Part shown: positions 35,105-47,300 of the stretch, in pieces
Numbering within the stretch: position 1 is the stretch's first letter
Layout: each line of letters begins with the position of its first letter
Source: Ligula intestinalis
Lineage: Eukaryota > Platyhelminthes > Cestoda > Diphyllobothriidea > Diphyllobothriidae
Direction of reading: 5' to 3'
Assembly (NCBI GenBank): GCA_036362985.1
Contig: JAYGXS010000004.1
Location: 12,963,239 to 13,027,238 of the forward strand
DNA length: 64,000 bases
The notes under the pieces: generated by a model
Databases searched by the model: none
Told to the model about the DNA's origin: nothing
The model's input: the letters and a program-made list of their open reading frames with translations, nothing else
Program-made: the position numbers and the translations under genes

Positions 35105-38100
35105 CGAACCTTCCCTATGCCGAAGACACACATGTTCGCATTGGTCGGATGGTGGAAGTTTGTAAGCACTGTCAGGCAAAAAAATGGCCAAACGAAGCAA
35201 ACGGCATGTGCTGCTCTACTGAAAAATATTTACTGGATGGCTTCCTTCATCCACCAGATCTGTTGCAAAGTTTGCTTGATGGTGAAACCAACGTCTCCAA
35301 ACATTTCCTATTAAACATTAGAAAATACAACGGGGCATTCCAGATGACCTCTTTTGGTGCCAAAATTGTTGGTTGGATTGGATTTATGACAACCGGATTA
35401 GATCTTTACTACCTCCACCTGATGACCAGCCAAAATTTCTCCAAATATACTTCGTAGAAGACGTCCACCAAAAAGCCCAAACCAGATCTAGTTTGCTTCC
35501 TCACCTGAAACGTCATATAATAGTCTCCCTTCAAGAGATGCTGCACCAACGCAACAGCTACGTGAACAGTTTCAAGTCTGCCGTGGAGGTGCACGCTTCC
35601 ACTAACTTAACCAGTGTCATAAACGCCGACAAACGTCCTAGAGGAGAACATTAATGGAGATTTAATGCTCATACATGCACTGAAGTTGCCATCATCATGG
35701 CCGAAACACAGCATGCCGACAAAGACATTGTCTAACGATGTAGGGACGATAGACTTCAAGGGATATATGAGACCCACCGCTCATACGACGCCTTACAATA
35801 TCTTCTCATGATCGTCAATGGAGAAGACGGTTACCACTTCAGCATACCTCAGGCTGGCAGCAATAAAACATTGAGCTGCAAATCTTTCTACTCCTATCAT
35901 TTTATGCTTCGAGATAGAGCTTACAACCTCCTTTGTCGATTCAACACGTTGTTTTTTCAGTTTGCTGTGAACATGTTTGCCAAAATGATATCCACACGTC
36001 TATGTTATTTCCGCACTCACCAGAAAGAGCTTCGTGCGGAAAATAACATCCATCTACGAGACAACGTCCTTAATGACGGGGATAGCATTGGTCGTGGTCA
36101 GCTTCTCATCTTGTCGTCAAGCCACATTGGGTTACCTCGCTATATGCATGAAAAGACTCAAGATGCTTCGGTTTACGTTAGACGTTTTGGGCACCCAGAC
36201 CTATTTATTACACTCACCTGCAGCCCATCCTGGCCTGAAATTGCTGCTGAACTGCTCCCCGGTCAAATGGCAAAGAATCGCCACGATTTGTCGGCGCGGG
36301 TATTTCAACTGAAGTTGAAAACCATGATGAGACTCATCAAAAAATTTTTAAAATTTTCGGTGTGTCGGTGCCATATGTACACTGTCGAGTAGCAAAAGAG
36401 AGGATTGCCACACGCACACATTTTGGTTTGGCTGCAGGAAAAATTGCATTCTACTGATGTTGGCAAATTCTTATGTGCGGAGTTGCCCGACCTGGCGACT
36501 GACCCTGTTCTGTTTGAAACCTGCAAAACGTAGATGGTGCACGGTCCATGTGGTGAGCTGAACCACAGCAGCCCTTACATGAAGGATGGGAAATGCAATA
36601 AAAAGTATCCCAAGCGGTTCATTGACACAACTCAGACTGACGCAGACGGCTACCCCCTGATCAAACGAAGACGGCCTGCGATAGGTGGGTTCACAGCTGT
36701 TGTCAATGTCAGGCGACATGGACGTGTGGCAATTGATAACCGTTGGATTATGCCTGACCGTCCCATTCTGTCAAAGGTATTCAACGCCCACATCAACGTT
36801 GAATTTTGCAACTCTGTGAAATCCATCAAATACGTTTGCAAGTACATTAACAAAGGTCCCGATGCAGCAATTTTCTCTCTTAACCACCGCTCACGCAACG
36901 ACGAGATTACTCAATACGAAATGGGCCGATACGTCAGCAGCAATGAGGCTTTATGGAGGATCTTCGGTTTTGATATCCACAATCGATTTCCGGCCGATGA
37001 AAATTTAAGCGTCCACCTTGAAAACGGCCAATGGATTTAATTTACGGGGGAATCCTTAGTAGATCAACTTCAAAATCCCGGAGTCACGACCTTGACTGCT
37101 TTCTTCAAATTGTGCCAGCAAGATGTATTTGCCCGGACGCTTTTCTATGTTGATGTCCTCTTCTACTACACTTGGAAACAACACACGTGGACCCGGCGAA
37201 ATAAAGGACTGGCGGTTGAAGGACATTCAGGAATCAAATGCGATTTTAAACTGGGTTGGATTCATACTATTCATCCATATAAACAAGAGTGCTTTTTCCT
37301 ACGAGTGCTTCTTTATGAGGTTCGGGGTCCAACTTCTTTTGAAGATCTCAGAACGGTGGATGGTTCTTTGTGTTCAACTTGCAGAGAGGCCTGCATGATG
37401 CGTGGCTTACTGGAAAATGACAACCACTGGGAGAATACCATTGCTGAGGCTGTTATTACTAACACTTCAAACCAACTACAGCGCCTCCTTGCTTTGTTGA
37501 TTAGGAGTTCTGAGTTGGCCTACCTCTGCGGCCTGTGGTTAAACTTCAAAGTGATATGTCTAAAGACTTCCGGTATCAGCTGCACTTGCAAAATGGCGAT
37601 GCTCATATCGAATTCAATTCTGCCATCTTCAACATAGCCCTAATTTCCATTGAGAACATCTTGGTTAGCATGCGTGGTGAGCAACTTCAGGCGTACGGAT
37701 TCTTTCTGCTTGACAGGAGCGTTGGAAATCAGCTCCCCTCTGAACTGCAGAGTGAGCTTTGCTACAACGTTACCCAGCTGGCAGCATCGTTTCCCTGAAC
37801 AAACCAATGCTACTGGTGGACCGACTGCACGCATTCAACACTATTCTCGACAGTGTCAACGGTCGCTGTAAGAGTGATCACGTTTTATTTTGGATGCTCC
37901 TGGTGGAACTGGCAAAACTTTCGTTTTCAAGTTGTCCCTTGCCGAACTGCGCAAAGACGGCAAAATTGTTTTAGCTCTTGCATCGGCTGGTATTGCAGTG
38001 ATGTTGCTTCCTGGCGGGAGAACTGCTCACAGTACCTTCAAGCTTCCCCTAAGGTAAGCCGACGATGGCACTGCAACATGCCAAATGAGCAGAGGCAGTG

Positions 38101-38165
38101 GTTCAGCTGAGTTGCTGAAGCGATGCGCAGCAATAATTTGGGACGAGTGCACAATGGTCAAGGTC
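35105..38165 (+). mobile_element. Helitron, 5' part: Rep and start of helicase, decayed
   Basis: Rolling-circle transposon Rep/helicase, broken. The N-terminal region (35117-35457) has CKHCQAKKWPNE, CCSTEKYLLDG and GAFQMTSFGAKI. A conserved helitron stretch with FLQIYFV follows near 35430. The Helitron_like_N region spans 35808-36392 (FGHPDLFITLTCSPSW). The HUH motif PHAH is at 36408-36419, preceded by an in-frame TAG (36390-36392). The two catalytic tyrosines are KYVCKYINKG at 36831 and 36843. Next come WRIFGFDIHNRFP and TLTAFFKLCQQD. The Pif1-type helicase starts with Walker A GGTGKT (37902-37919) and Walker B WDECTM near 38139, then stops at the LINE. At least three stops and several frameshifts are present. 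Confidence 0.88.
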
Positions 38166-40856
38166 AAGGTCTAGGCGCGCAACTTATCTTTCAAAGCTAA
38201 GTGAAATAGAAATTTTATCTGATTTCATCGTTACTTGCTGAAGTTACTACCTTAATTGTTGTTATTTATTTGTGTATCTAACACTTTCGCAACTGCACAT
38301 ACCGGTAGTTGTCTTTTTTACCGATAGGTCAAATTATACATTTTATACTGTTTCACCGACATAGCCACATTCTAGTTTCAGCAGATTCACGTAAAAAGCA
38401 AGTAATCTATTGCGTCAATACTAAATAACATCTAAAAATTTGGTACCATATCAATTTCCAGCAAGAAATAGTTTGTATTACTCGATATACTACTAGAGAT
38501 AATTTTCACTCTGCGTAGCCTCTTCGGTAATTCAAATTTTCTGTCGCAATTTTGTGCATTACTTTGCTTAGAACATATCCTATCAATCACCTTCTATTCA
38601 ATATGATCCCTCAGCCACAACTGAGGCGTAAATTAACCCGGAATACCAATTCTCCTAACGATAAACCCACCTTAAGCATGAAGAAACTTGATCTTGATGC
38701 TTTAGACAACTTTAGTAAGCTTTATAACCAATATGCTTGTCTGTTGACGGTCCTTGGAGCCATGTTTGATGGAAAGGTATCTACGCTCACTTCTCAGCAA
38801 TGTGAGAAACTAGAGCCTTTCGTCAATATGGTGTCTACTGAGACGCGTGATCGGCAAAAAAGGAATTTTAATTTTCGTTTGAAAAATGCTTCAAAAGATA
38901 AACAACCTATAGATGTTGCTGTTCAGTTTCTTTACTCTTGTGGCTTTAATTTTAAAGTTGCAGAAGCTAAAAGCCTCTCATCCCGAAGTAAAAACCCGCC
39001 GATTCTCGTAAAACGTTTTTCGGCGGTAGAAGTAGACCTTATATTCTCTCAACATGAGCGGTCAGCCAACTATTTAAAGGAAAATCAACTTTACGTATGC
39101 AGGGATAAAATGCCAATGGAGCGTTGGGTTTTATCTAAAGTAGCAAATGAGAACACTGGCTCTGGTTCAACAAAACCAAAAGTTGTCTCTGAGGCCGGCC
39201 CTCCCGCTCAAGTAAGCCCACATCCCTCCGGATCAATGTCAGTTTCCCCTGATACTTCTCCCATTCACCTTACTCGTGATTCGAGTGAGATTGTAGCCTC
39301 ATCCAGTTGTTCTCCTTCTAAACTAACCACGTCTGTGATAGCTTTAAATTCCGGTAAACCTATGAAAGCCCCTAGTAAATCTACGTCCGTTTTCAAATTC
39401 GGCAATATGATTACCGATAATAACTCAGTACCTAACAAAGACCCAACCGCTCAAGATAGCGCTTTTCCTATCCCCAAATCTCATCAACATCCCCAAATAG
39501 TTCAGCCAGCTTATAAAATTAACCGTTTTTCAAAACCAGTCATGCAATTTTCGAAGGCCAATATTCCGTCAAATTTTGCTATAATGCCTCAAAATCCTAT
39601 ATTTATGCCCCCTCCTGGTTTTCCCATGCCACACTTCAGCCGCCCTTTCTATGGAGCCCCCTCTAATATGCCTTTCTACAATATGCACAGTTCATTTGAT
39701 AATAATTACTTGACAAACTGTAGACCAGGGCCAATTTGCTTTCCGCCTTTGTTTCTCCCATGCCGTTTCCCTTTCCGCCACCAAGTTTTCCTTTTTTATA
39801 AATACTGACGAGCGTAACCTGAATCTGTAGGATACGCTCAGTATAGTCTCACTTAATGCGAGATCAGTTGTTAATAAGATGACAGAACTTAAAACAGTAG
39901 CATTTGAGCTTGATCCAGATGTGCTCTGTATCACTGAATCTTGGACACACTCTCTTATTTCTGACTCGAAACTCGCTATAGATAATTATAGTTTGTACAG
40001 ACACGACCGCATTGAAAAGCGTGGCGGTGGTTGCCTTCTTTATATTTAATCATCCTTTGTACATTTCTCGTATCACCTGAGCATTTCGTCATTTTTTGGA
40101 AATTTTTGTCTTATTTCAGTTATCCTGCCGCACAATAAAAAAGCGATCATTGGGTGTGTCTACAATCCTCCCTCTAACGCACGTAATGTAATGCAGCTGT
40201 GTGAAATGTGTAAAAAGTTGCAGTGCCTCAATTCGATGTCAGAATAATTGTAGGTGATTTTAATCTGCCAGACATTGACTGGCATGCAAATTCATGTGTT
40301 CATAAAACGCCCTCTCTGGCTAATTTCTTTGGAAAACTAATTGCCAAAAAATTACAGATTTCTGCATAAACAATAACATTCTCAGCTCCTCACAGCATGA
40401 CTTTTTACCGAACCGATCTTGTGAAACATGCCACATGTCTTTTCTAAATCTGCTTACTTCTCTTCGTAATGATAATCTATCTGTGGTAGTTATCTATTTT
40501 GACCTTAGTTAAGCATTTGATAAAGTTCCTCACATGAGGCTCCTAGCCAAACTAGAGGCTATAGGATTTCGTAGTCCTCTTACTGACTTCATCAGATCTT
40601 ATCTTTCGAATCGACAAGGTACCGTGCTAGGTCCTCTGCTCTTTTTGCTTTCGACAAATGATATCTCATTGAGTGTTAAACACTCCCAATCTTATATTTA
40701 TGCAGATGATCTCAAGTGTGTTTACTCCTTCTCTAACTCTACGGCCGCGAGATGTTTAGAACAAAGTCATTCTGATCTGCACGCTCTTTCGGCGTGGAGC
40801 TCAACATGGCAGATGGAGTTCTCACCTTCCAAGTGCTGATTTATGTGCTTTCATAT
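38166..40856 (+). mobile_element. CR1/Jockey-type LINE inserted in the Helitron, internally deleted
   Basis: Plus-strand LINE closely related to the minus-strand one at 32440. Its 5' region (38166-38551) has no frame. ORF1 is open at 38552-39808. An endonuclease remnant runs from 39820 (SLNARSVVNKM, CITESWTHSL, RHDRIEKRGGGCLLYI, GCVYNPPSN, VGDFNLPDIDW) to about 40370. The sequence then jumps into an RT remnant (SSQHDFLPNRSCETCHMSF, VIYFDLS then a stop, AFDKVPH, GTVLGPLLFLL, YIYADDLKCVY) to about 40840. The region between the endonuclease and RT start appears deleted. The element ends abruptly at 40856, where another LINE begins. Confidence 0.85.
38552..39808 (+). CDS. LINE ORF1 protein, open, 418 residues
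   Basis: Open first reading frame of the LINE at 38166, upstream of its endonuclease remnant. The start may be ATG 38552 or a later one (NMIPQPQL, 38600). Residues 40-180 (MKKLDLDALDN through FSQHERSANYL) form a compact region with RNFNFRLKNAS, which looks like the nucleic-acid-binding core of LINE ORF1 proteins. Residues 195-330 are rich in Ser, Pro and Thr. The end is rich in Pro, Phe and Met (PPPGFPMPHF). No zinc knuckle is seen. The role in RNP formation is inferred from position only. ORF2 downstream is broken. Confidence 0.65.
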   Translation: MCITLLRTYPINHLLFNMIPQPQLRRKLTRNTNSPNDKPTLSMKKLDLDALDNFSKLYNQYACLLTVLGAMFDGKVSTLTSQQCEKLEPFVNMVSTETRDRQKRNFNFRLKNASKDKQPIDVAVQFLYSCGFNFKVAEAKSLSSRSKNPPILVKRFSAVEVDLIFSQHERSANYLKENQLYVCRDKMPMERWVLSKVANENTGSGSTKPKVVSEAGPPAQVSPHPSGSMSVSPDTSPIHLTRDSSEIVASSSCSPSKLTTSVIALNSGKPMKAPSKSTSVFKFGNMITDNNSVPNKDPTAQDSAFPIPKSHQHPQIVQPAYKINRFSKPVMQFSKANIPSNFAIMPQNPIFMPPPGFPMPHFSRPFYGAPSNMPFYNMHSSFDNNYLTNCRPGPICFPPLFLPCRFPFRHQVFLFYKY

Positions 40857-42367
40857 CTTCCTATTTGGATGCTCGCACACAACGAGTAAAAATTTCCAAT
40901 GTTATCTCCAACCCCACGCATGTGAGGAGTGGAGTTATACAGGGTAGTATACTGGGTCCGCTCCTATTTTGCCTTTTTGTCAACGACGTTTCAGATTGTT
41001 TTCAGTATGGCAGACCCTTCATGTACGCTGATGATTTAAAAGTCGCTTATCGATATAAACCGGCAGATCGCAACATCGTGCTCGAGCTGATAAAAAAGGA
41101 TCTTCAGGCCTTCGCCCAGTGGTGTTGCACATGGCGCCTCACCCTTTCATGGCACAAATGTTCCGTTATGGTTGTTGGCGACGATCATCAACCGGAATTA
41201 AGCATTGACGGCCACGAACTAAATGTTCCAGCAGTTATCAAGGATTTGGGCATATCCTACTCTAATAGTCTCAATTTGTCAGAGCACTGTGCCCTGATAG
41301 TCTCGAAAGCACGCCGAACAACCGGATTTATCCTTAGAAATTTTAAGACTATCAATGTTAGAACTAGCCTTTATAATATGTACGTGAGACCTAGTCTTGA
41401 ATACTGCTCGCCTCTGTTCAGTCTTCTGCGCACTAGTGAACGGAAGAAAATAGAATCGGTGCAGCACTTCTTCACTAGAAGAGTTTTCACTACAGAACAC
41501 CGTAACTTAACCTACCAACAAAGGTGGGAACTTATAAAGCTGGATCCCCTATGGCTTCGTCGATTGCAGAAGGGTCTATTTTTACTGTTTAAACTTTTGA
41601 ATGGTCAAACCTTTAATCCTCTTAGTACAATAAGGCAGCTTGAGCACTCTCGACGCGCCAGTCATCGAGACGTATTTTTATTTCTTCCTATTGCACGCAC
41701 AGTTAAGTACTGGCAATTCTTTTCAGTAAATGCCATATCAATCTGGAATAAGCTGCCCAAAAGTATTAAAACCAAGCAAAACTACCCTATGTTTAAGAGA
41801 GCTGTAACTAGTTTTCTACATTCAGGACAACTTTCCCGAATTTTGGGTGCTGACTCGGTGGAATCTCTCTTTCACTCTGATGGCGTTCGTGGACTTTGAA
41901 CCCCGCCAGGCTTCACTGCTGAAGATAATGCGGCTGAAGCAGCAACCCGCAGTCTGCTAACCCTTCAGCCGATAGCTCGCAACTTTTGCCGACAACCATT
42001 GATGAAATACTGAGAACACTGTGTTCTTGTGCCAACCCTCTCCGTCTGGAACTTATGTTTTTAAACGATATGAAACAGTTCTCCTGCTGATGAGTCAACT
42101 CAGCTTACAACTGTACATTTATTCCGTTTGTATCATACCTTTGAAGGCAGGTTTTTTTCACTTGAAACAAACTCCTAATCTCGCCCAGTATTGACGAAAC
42201 AAAAAACCTGAAACAAAACCAATACTGGCTGCAACATAAGGAGTTTGTTTTAGGTTTTTTCCGGTCTTCGAGGTGTTGGAAGGCGCCCAAGAGGTGCATT
42301 ACCAACTCTTTACAATTGCCTGTAAACTGGCATAATAAACATATTATTATTATTATTATTATTATTA
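40857..42367 (+). mobile_element. 5'-truncated CR1-like LINE (RT C-terminal part) with ATT tail
   Basis: An open 344-residue frame (40865-41899) starts in the RT palm: GVIQGSILGPLLFCLFVND, then MYADDLKVAY, CTWRLTLSWHKCSV and the C-terminal region RPSLEYCSPLFSLL, NAISIWNKLPKSIK. No RNase H is present. A 3' untranslated region of about 440 bases follows, with an AATAAA at 42334-42339, and it ends in an ATT microsatellite (42343-42367). The tail touches the resumed Helitron helicase. Confidence 0.88.
42343..42367 (+). repeat. ATT microsatellite, LINE tail
   Basis: About eight ATT units at the 3' end of the LINE. CR1-type elements usually end in short tandem repeats rather than poly-A. Confidence 0.85.
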
Positions 42368-43262
42368 CCTGTGATTCAAAGGGGTATCAGAGGTGATCAG
42401 GTAAAGTCCTGCCTGAAATATTCACCTTTATGGGCAACGGTAAAGCGATTGGAACTCACGCCCAATATGCGAGTGCACCTCAATGCTGACCATGAGTCCG
42501 GCAAGTTCTCCACTAATGTTTTGAAGATTGGTGAAGTTAAAATCAAAACCAATGCAACTTGACGCACCCCCTTGCTTCTTTTGCAAATTTGGTGAGCAGT
42601 TACAATGACTTAAGCGAAAAAAATTTTCCTAACCTCCAAACCAATTTCTCCGACGTTGAGTGGCTCTGCGAACGTGGAAATCTGGCCTCCACAAATAAAT
42701 GCGTCAATGCCATTGACGAGAGACTAACCCAGTTTCTGCCAGGTGTGGCAAAACTGTACAAATCCTACGATACAAAAGTTGATTCCACAGATTGCGTTAA
42801 TTATCCAATCGAATTTCTAAACAGTTTAGAAATACCTGGCGTCCATTCCCTTAATTTGATTCTGAAAGTAGGCACGCAAATTATACTCATGAGTAATCTG
42901 GACGCACCACGGCTATGCAATGGCATTAGGCTGACTGTCCAGCGTCTGATGAATTATTTGCTAAAGGCCACCATTTTTACCGGTTTTGCGAAAGGGGGAA
43001 TTGTTTACCTTTCTCGCATTCCCATTATCCCGTCCGATACCACGTTCAATTTCCGGCGACTGCAGTTTCCCGCGAAGGTTTGCTTTGCAAAGTCCATCAA
43101 AAGGCCCCAAGGTCAAACCTTCAAAGTGGCTGGACTTCACCTTGAAGAATGAGGTTTTTCCCACAGCCAATTCTACGATGCCATATCTTGAGTTGGTACA
43201 AAACGGAATTTATACGTCTGGGCACCCAACGGGCTTTCGAAGAATGTTGTTTACTGTGAAAC
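42364..43262 (+). mobile_element. Helitron, 3' part: helicase C-terminal half, decayed
   Basis: Continuation of the Helitron at 35105. It resumes at LPVIQRG (about 42365) and runs through LKYSPLW and LTPNMRV (42371-42562). In the next frame (42559-43152) it has NYPIEFLNSL, LCNGIRLTVQRL, GGIVYLSRIPIIPSD and RLQFPAKVCFAKSIKRPQGQT, the last being a Pif1-family C-terminal motif. Further frames give FSHSQFYDAIS and VGTKRNLYVWAPNGLSKNVVY up to about 43260. Frame changes and stops make it inactive. Part of the helicase between DECTM and LPVI is missing around the LINE insertion. No clear 3' hairpin with CTRR end was found. Confidence 0.82.
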
Positions 43263-44381
43263 TTTGGTCTAATGGTTATATCTACCCCTTACTTACGGTT
43301 CCTACTAATATCCCCCTTATAACCGTCCCTCCTGTAATTCCTCAGTAACTCAAAATTCGGCTCCTTTTTGTTCCTCCCTTGGCGTTATACCCTACCTTTC
43401 TCCTTCCCATTATCACTTTTACGTGTGTCCTCCTTACTGTTCCTCTTTGACGTCTACCACCTTTTCCCCAGTGATTTATAGTCGTTTAGAATCAGGACTG
43501 TTGAATCGCCGTCATGAGTGATTAAAAACCTAGCAGCTCTTCCATTCTGCTGGTAAATTAATTTTTATATTGCATATGCGACCTTTATTGAAACACAATT
43601 TCAAAATGGCCGAACAGCCATATCAGCGTTATAACACTTCTTTTAAAACAACTGCAACTACGCCCATATTACTGTGGTATAACACTCCGGTGGAGCCTGT
43701 TGAAATCCCATTTACTTAAGATACTACGACTTCGATTATATTCCTTTAAACTATCAGATACATTCGATACTGTATTTAATATACATGAGCGACTGTTTGA
43801 ACGAGGAAATTCATTTAGATGTTCACAGGATCGTTAGGTTACGTAGAAATAGCACGAAATCGTTTGTGGTCCGAGCACGCGTTGCTAGTCTTCATAAAGA
43901 TCAGACAATGCAAACTGAAAAATATATTTAAGTTATTGTACGTTTTACATCGCTACTTTCTCCACAATTACTCCTTCTGAGCATGCACATACTATACATC
44001 AAGTCAAAGCGTTCCGGAAATGCCAAGCTATTCACCTTATACTTCATGCTCTCAAGAGTTTCTCATACACAGCACACATACCGTTTGCCTACATAAGGGA
44101 CAATACTAGGTAAGGAAGCCTTTTGGCGAACCCGAGCTTGTGCGCTAGTTTAAACTAAACGTTTCATCCAAATTCTTAAAAAAACTTTTTTAGAAGTAAA
44201 TATTGAAATTAAAGCATAAAAATGACCAGAAACGTACGAAAAAGGTAAAAATTATGAAGTTACTGTCTGGGTTCTAGCTGTGGCTTCTTTTATATAAATT
44301 ATTGTTTTACTATACTAACGACATTTTATTGACCTAAAGATAACTATTACTTATTACCCAGTTGTTCTGTTCGAATTAGTG
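43263..44381. other. Upstream region of MVP copy B
   Basis: AT-rich, no recognised gene. The promoter of MVP copy B should lie here, but no TATA box or other element can be assigned with confidence. Confidence 0.4.
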
Positions 44382-47300
44382 ATGACGACGTTGGATTGTG
44401 TGAGTGTCGCTATTCCGCCATATCACTTTATCCATGTTTTGGATAAAAATACGAATGTCAGCAAACTGGTTTCTGGTCCAGCTACCTTCTTCAGAAAAGA
44501 TCATGAAAAGTAATCGAACTTTTTGCATAATCCTCTAGAATTGTCAAAATGCCCCAAGGGATGATTACTATAACACCGAAATCATACTGCAAGATATCGA
44601 ATCCCGTAAAGAAGGATGAAAATGGGAACGTAATAATGGATGAATATGACCAGGCATCGTTAGCCTATGGTGACGAAGAGTACCGTTTTGCCCAACCTCC
44701 CTTTCCTCTGTATCCTGGCGAAGAGCTTGTGAAGGAGGTTACCCCCCTTACTGTTCTTTCCGCAAATTCGGCCCTCCTGCTTTCTGCATTGGTGAACTTT
44801 AAATCTGAGGATGGTGTTGATCGCACAGCTGGTGAATTGTGGCTTCTCGAAGGCCCCGGTATGTCACTTGATAAATTAAGACCAAGCCTCATTAAGGTCT
44901 GCACATACTTAAGTAACACAATATACGTTCAAAAAAGGGCTTAACATGCACGGGATCTTAATAAATGTCGTTTACCTGTGTGACTTTTCTGATCAACACC
45001 TACAGTTCAGATGTAATTAGTTTGCCCACATATGCGTGAGACTGTCCTCCGAGGGCCTCAATGGATGTGTAAATTCAGATACCTTAAGAGCAAGCATATT
45101 CTTCTAAGGCATTTGTCTCGACTCATAGATTCTGCTACATCAATTGCGCATCTCAATTAAGACGTTAATAATTGTCATCACTTCAGCCGGAAAATTTTTA
45201 ATTAGCAGTCATCCCATACATCTTCATCACGTCGTCATCAAGAACGAAACGTCGACTTTTCATTTTTTCACCACAGTCGCTCTATATAGTAATGTTACTC
45301 AGAATTAGATCCTCGTCCATAATGACTGTTGAAGTCATTTTATTTTCCCTTAATGTGAGTAACGGGTATCCATTTGAACTTGTCTCTGGAAGTTATCACT
45401 GAATTTGGAATGCTCAAACAAAATTGTTAGTTGTTTCTCGGCGTGTGTTTCTTTGCTCTGTATTCTTACAAGTGTCGATACAAATGACATTAGTTTCCTG
45501 ATGTGTTGACTGTTTTTTTTTCAGCATTTCTTGATTTTTTGCTTCTTCTTAATAGCATTCGGTAGGCTCCTTGATTATTTTTATTATCATTATCATAAAT
45601 GTTTCTCGCAACTGGTTTGTGGTGTCTGATTTGTTAACTACAGATATCATGAAAGAAGTCGACTTTGGTTGTTTGCGTTCAGTAAAAATGCAGGTTTCTC
45701 TGTGAGGGATAACTCACTGCATGCAATCTTTCCTCAGGCATTTACAAACCACGTAAGGAGGTCGAAGTGCTTTCAACGCGAAAAGCCGAAATGATCAAAC
45801 CAAACACAGCACTTTTATTGCGCGCCATGATGGATTTCACCGGGAAAGACGGGATCAAGCGCGTGTATGGTGAGGAGTGGCTAGTGAAGTCTGTGGGTGC
45901 ATATATGATTGGAGCCTACGAGGAACGTGTCAATGTTCTTAAAGCCTATAATTTGGATGAGAAGGTTAGCTCCTGCTTTTATCTTTATTGTCCTCCATAA
46001 ATAAATACGACACTTATCCTTGAAATATACCTGATAGTTTGAACATGAGCAAATTTCGAAAAGCTGTTTCGTTTCTTTCCTTAGCACGCTCTCCATGTCA
46101 GAGCAAAACGAACTCACGTGGATGACTTCGGTAAACGCAGACGACATGGAGAGGAATGGCTGATCACGCATTTAGACGCCGAAAGCCATATCCCCAGCGT
46201 GGATGAGGAAGTAGTTAATGTGGTATCACCCATTGTTCTTTCCTCGACGAACTACTGTGTAATTTGTGATCCCGTTGACGACAAAGGTGTCCCAAAAATT
46301 GGCAAGAAAGTTCTCGTCCAAGGCGAAAAAGCCTTTTTCCTAATGCCCGGAGAGCGCTTGGATGCCGGAATAAATAACGTCTACGTACTCGGTCAAAATG
46401 AGGGCATCATTCTTCGTGCCACGGAGTCTTTCCAAGACGGAAATACTGTAGGTCTTATTTTTTCTTTTCTGTAATATTCTACTTTATGATGGCCTTCATG
46501 CTTTAGAATGTAGTTTTATTATCATACTGTCAGGATTTGACTGCTTGCAGGCAATTGAGTAGCAGTATTTGTAATAGGACGGTGAGGCACAGTCCAGCCT
46601 ATCTAGTATGAATTCGCAATAGGGATTAAAGTCTTAAATTTATATGCAGATTTTTTAAATATCTCTTATTTTGAACAAAGGCACGAACGGCGGGTGAGGA
46701 ATGGATGCTGACAGGGCCTCTTGAGTATGTGCCGCCGATCGAGGTTGAGGTAGTCACCGTGCGACAGGCCATACCTCTCGACGAGCATGAGGGCATCTAC
46801 GTACGTGACAAGCGTTCAGGACAAGTGCGTGCGGTTATTGGTTCCACCTACCTGCTGAATCAGGATGAAGAACTTTGGTCGAAGAAGCTTTCGCCAGCAG
46901 TCGAGCAAATACTCAGAGCCAACAAAGATCCTCAGGGTGAAAGAGCTGAAATGCGAAAAGTGGCAAGCACGGGAGATGAAATGTGGGATCCCACACGGGT
47001 AGGAAGTTATTTGAAATTGGCATTAATTTGTTTTGCCCCTCTAAGAATCAGGTTTTATAGCTCTGTAGGTTGTCAATTGCATACGGGTGAAGTGCAAATT
47101 ACAGTATTTTTTTGTTATCGCATAAGTGCAATGCAATATCCTCCAATGGTTATGATTCCTGCTTTTCTGTCTTAAGGTTGTAACTTATCGCGTACCACAC
47201 AACGCCGCTGTCCAGATCTACGACTACAAGGGCAAAAAGTCACGTGTGGTATTTGGCCCCGAGCGAGTCATGCTTGGACCGGACGAGGAGTTCACCCTTC

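Noticed and set aside
42343..42367. Possible CRISPR-like or functional tandem array
   Set aside because: It is only an ATT microsatellite at the end of a LINE; the genome is eukaryotic.
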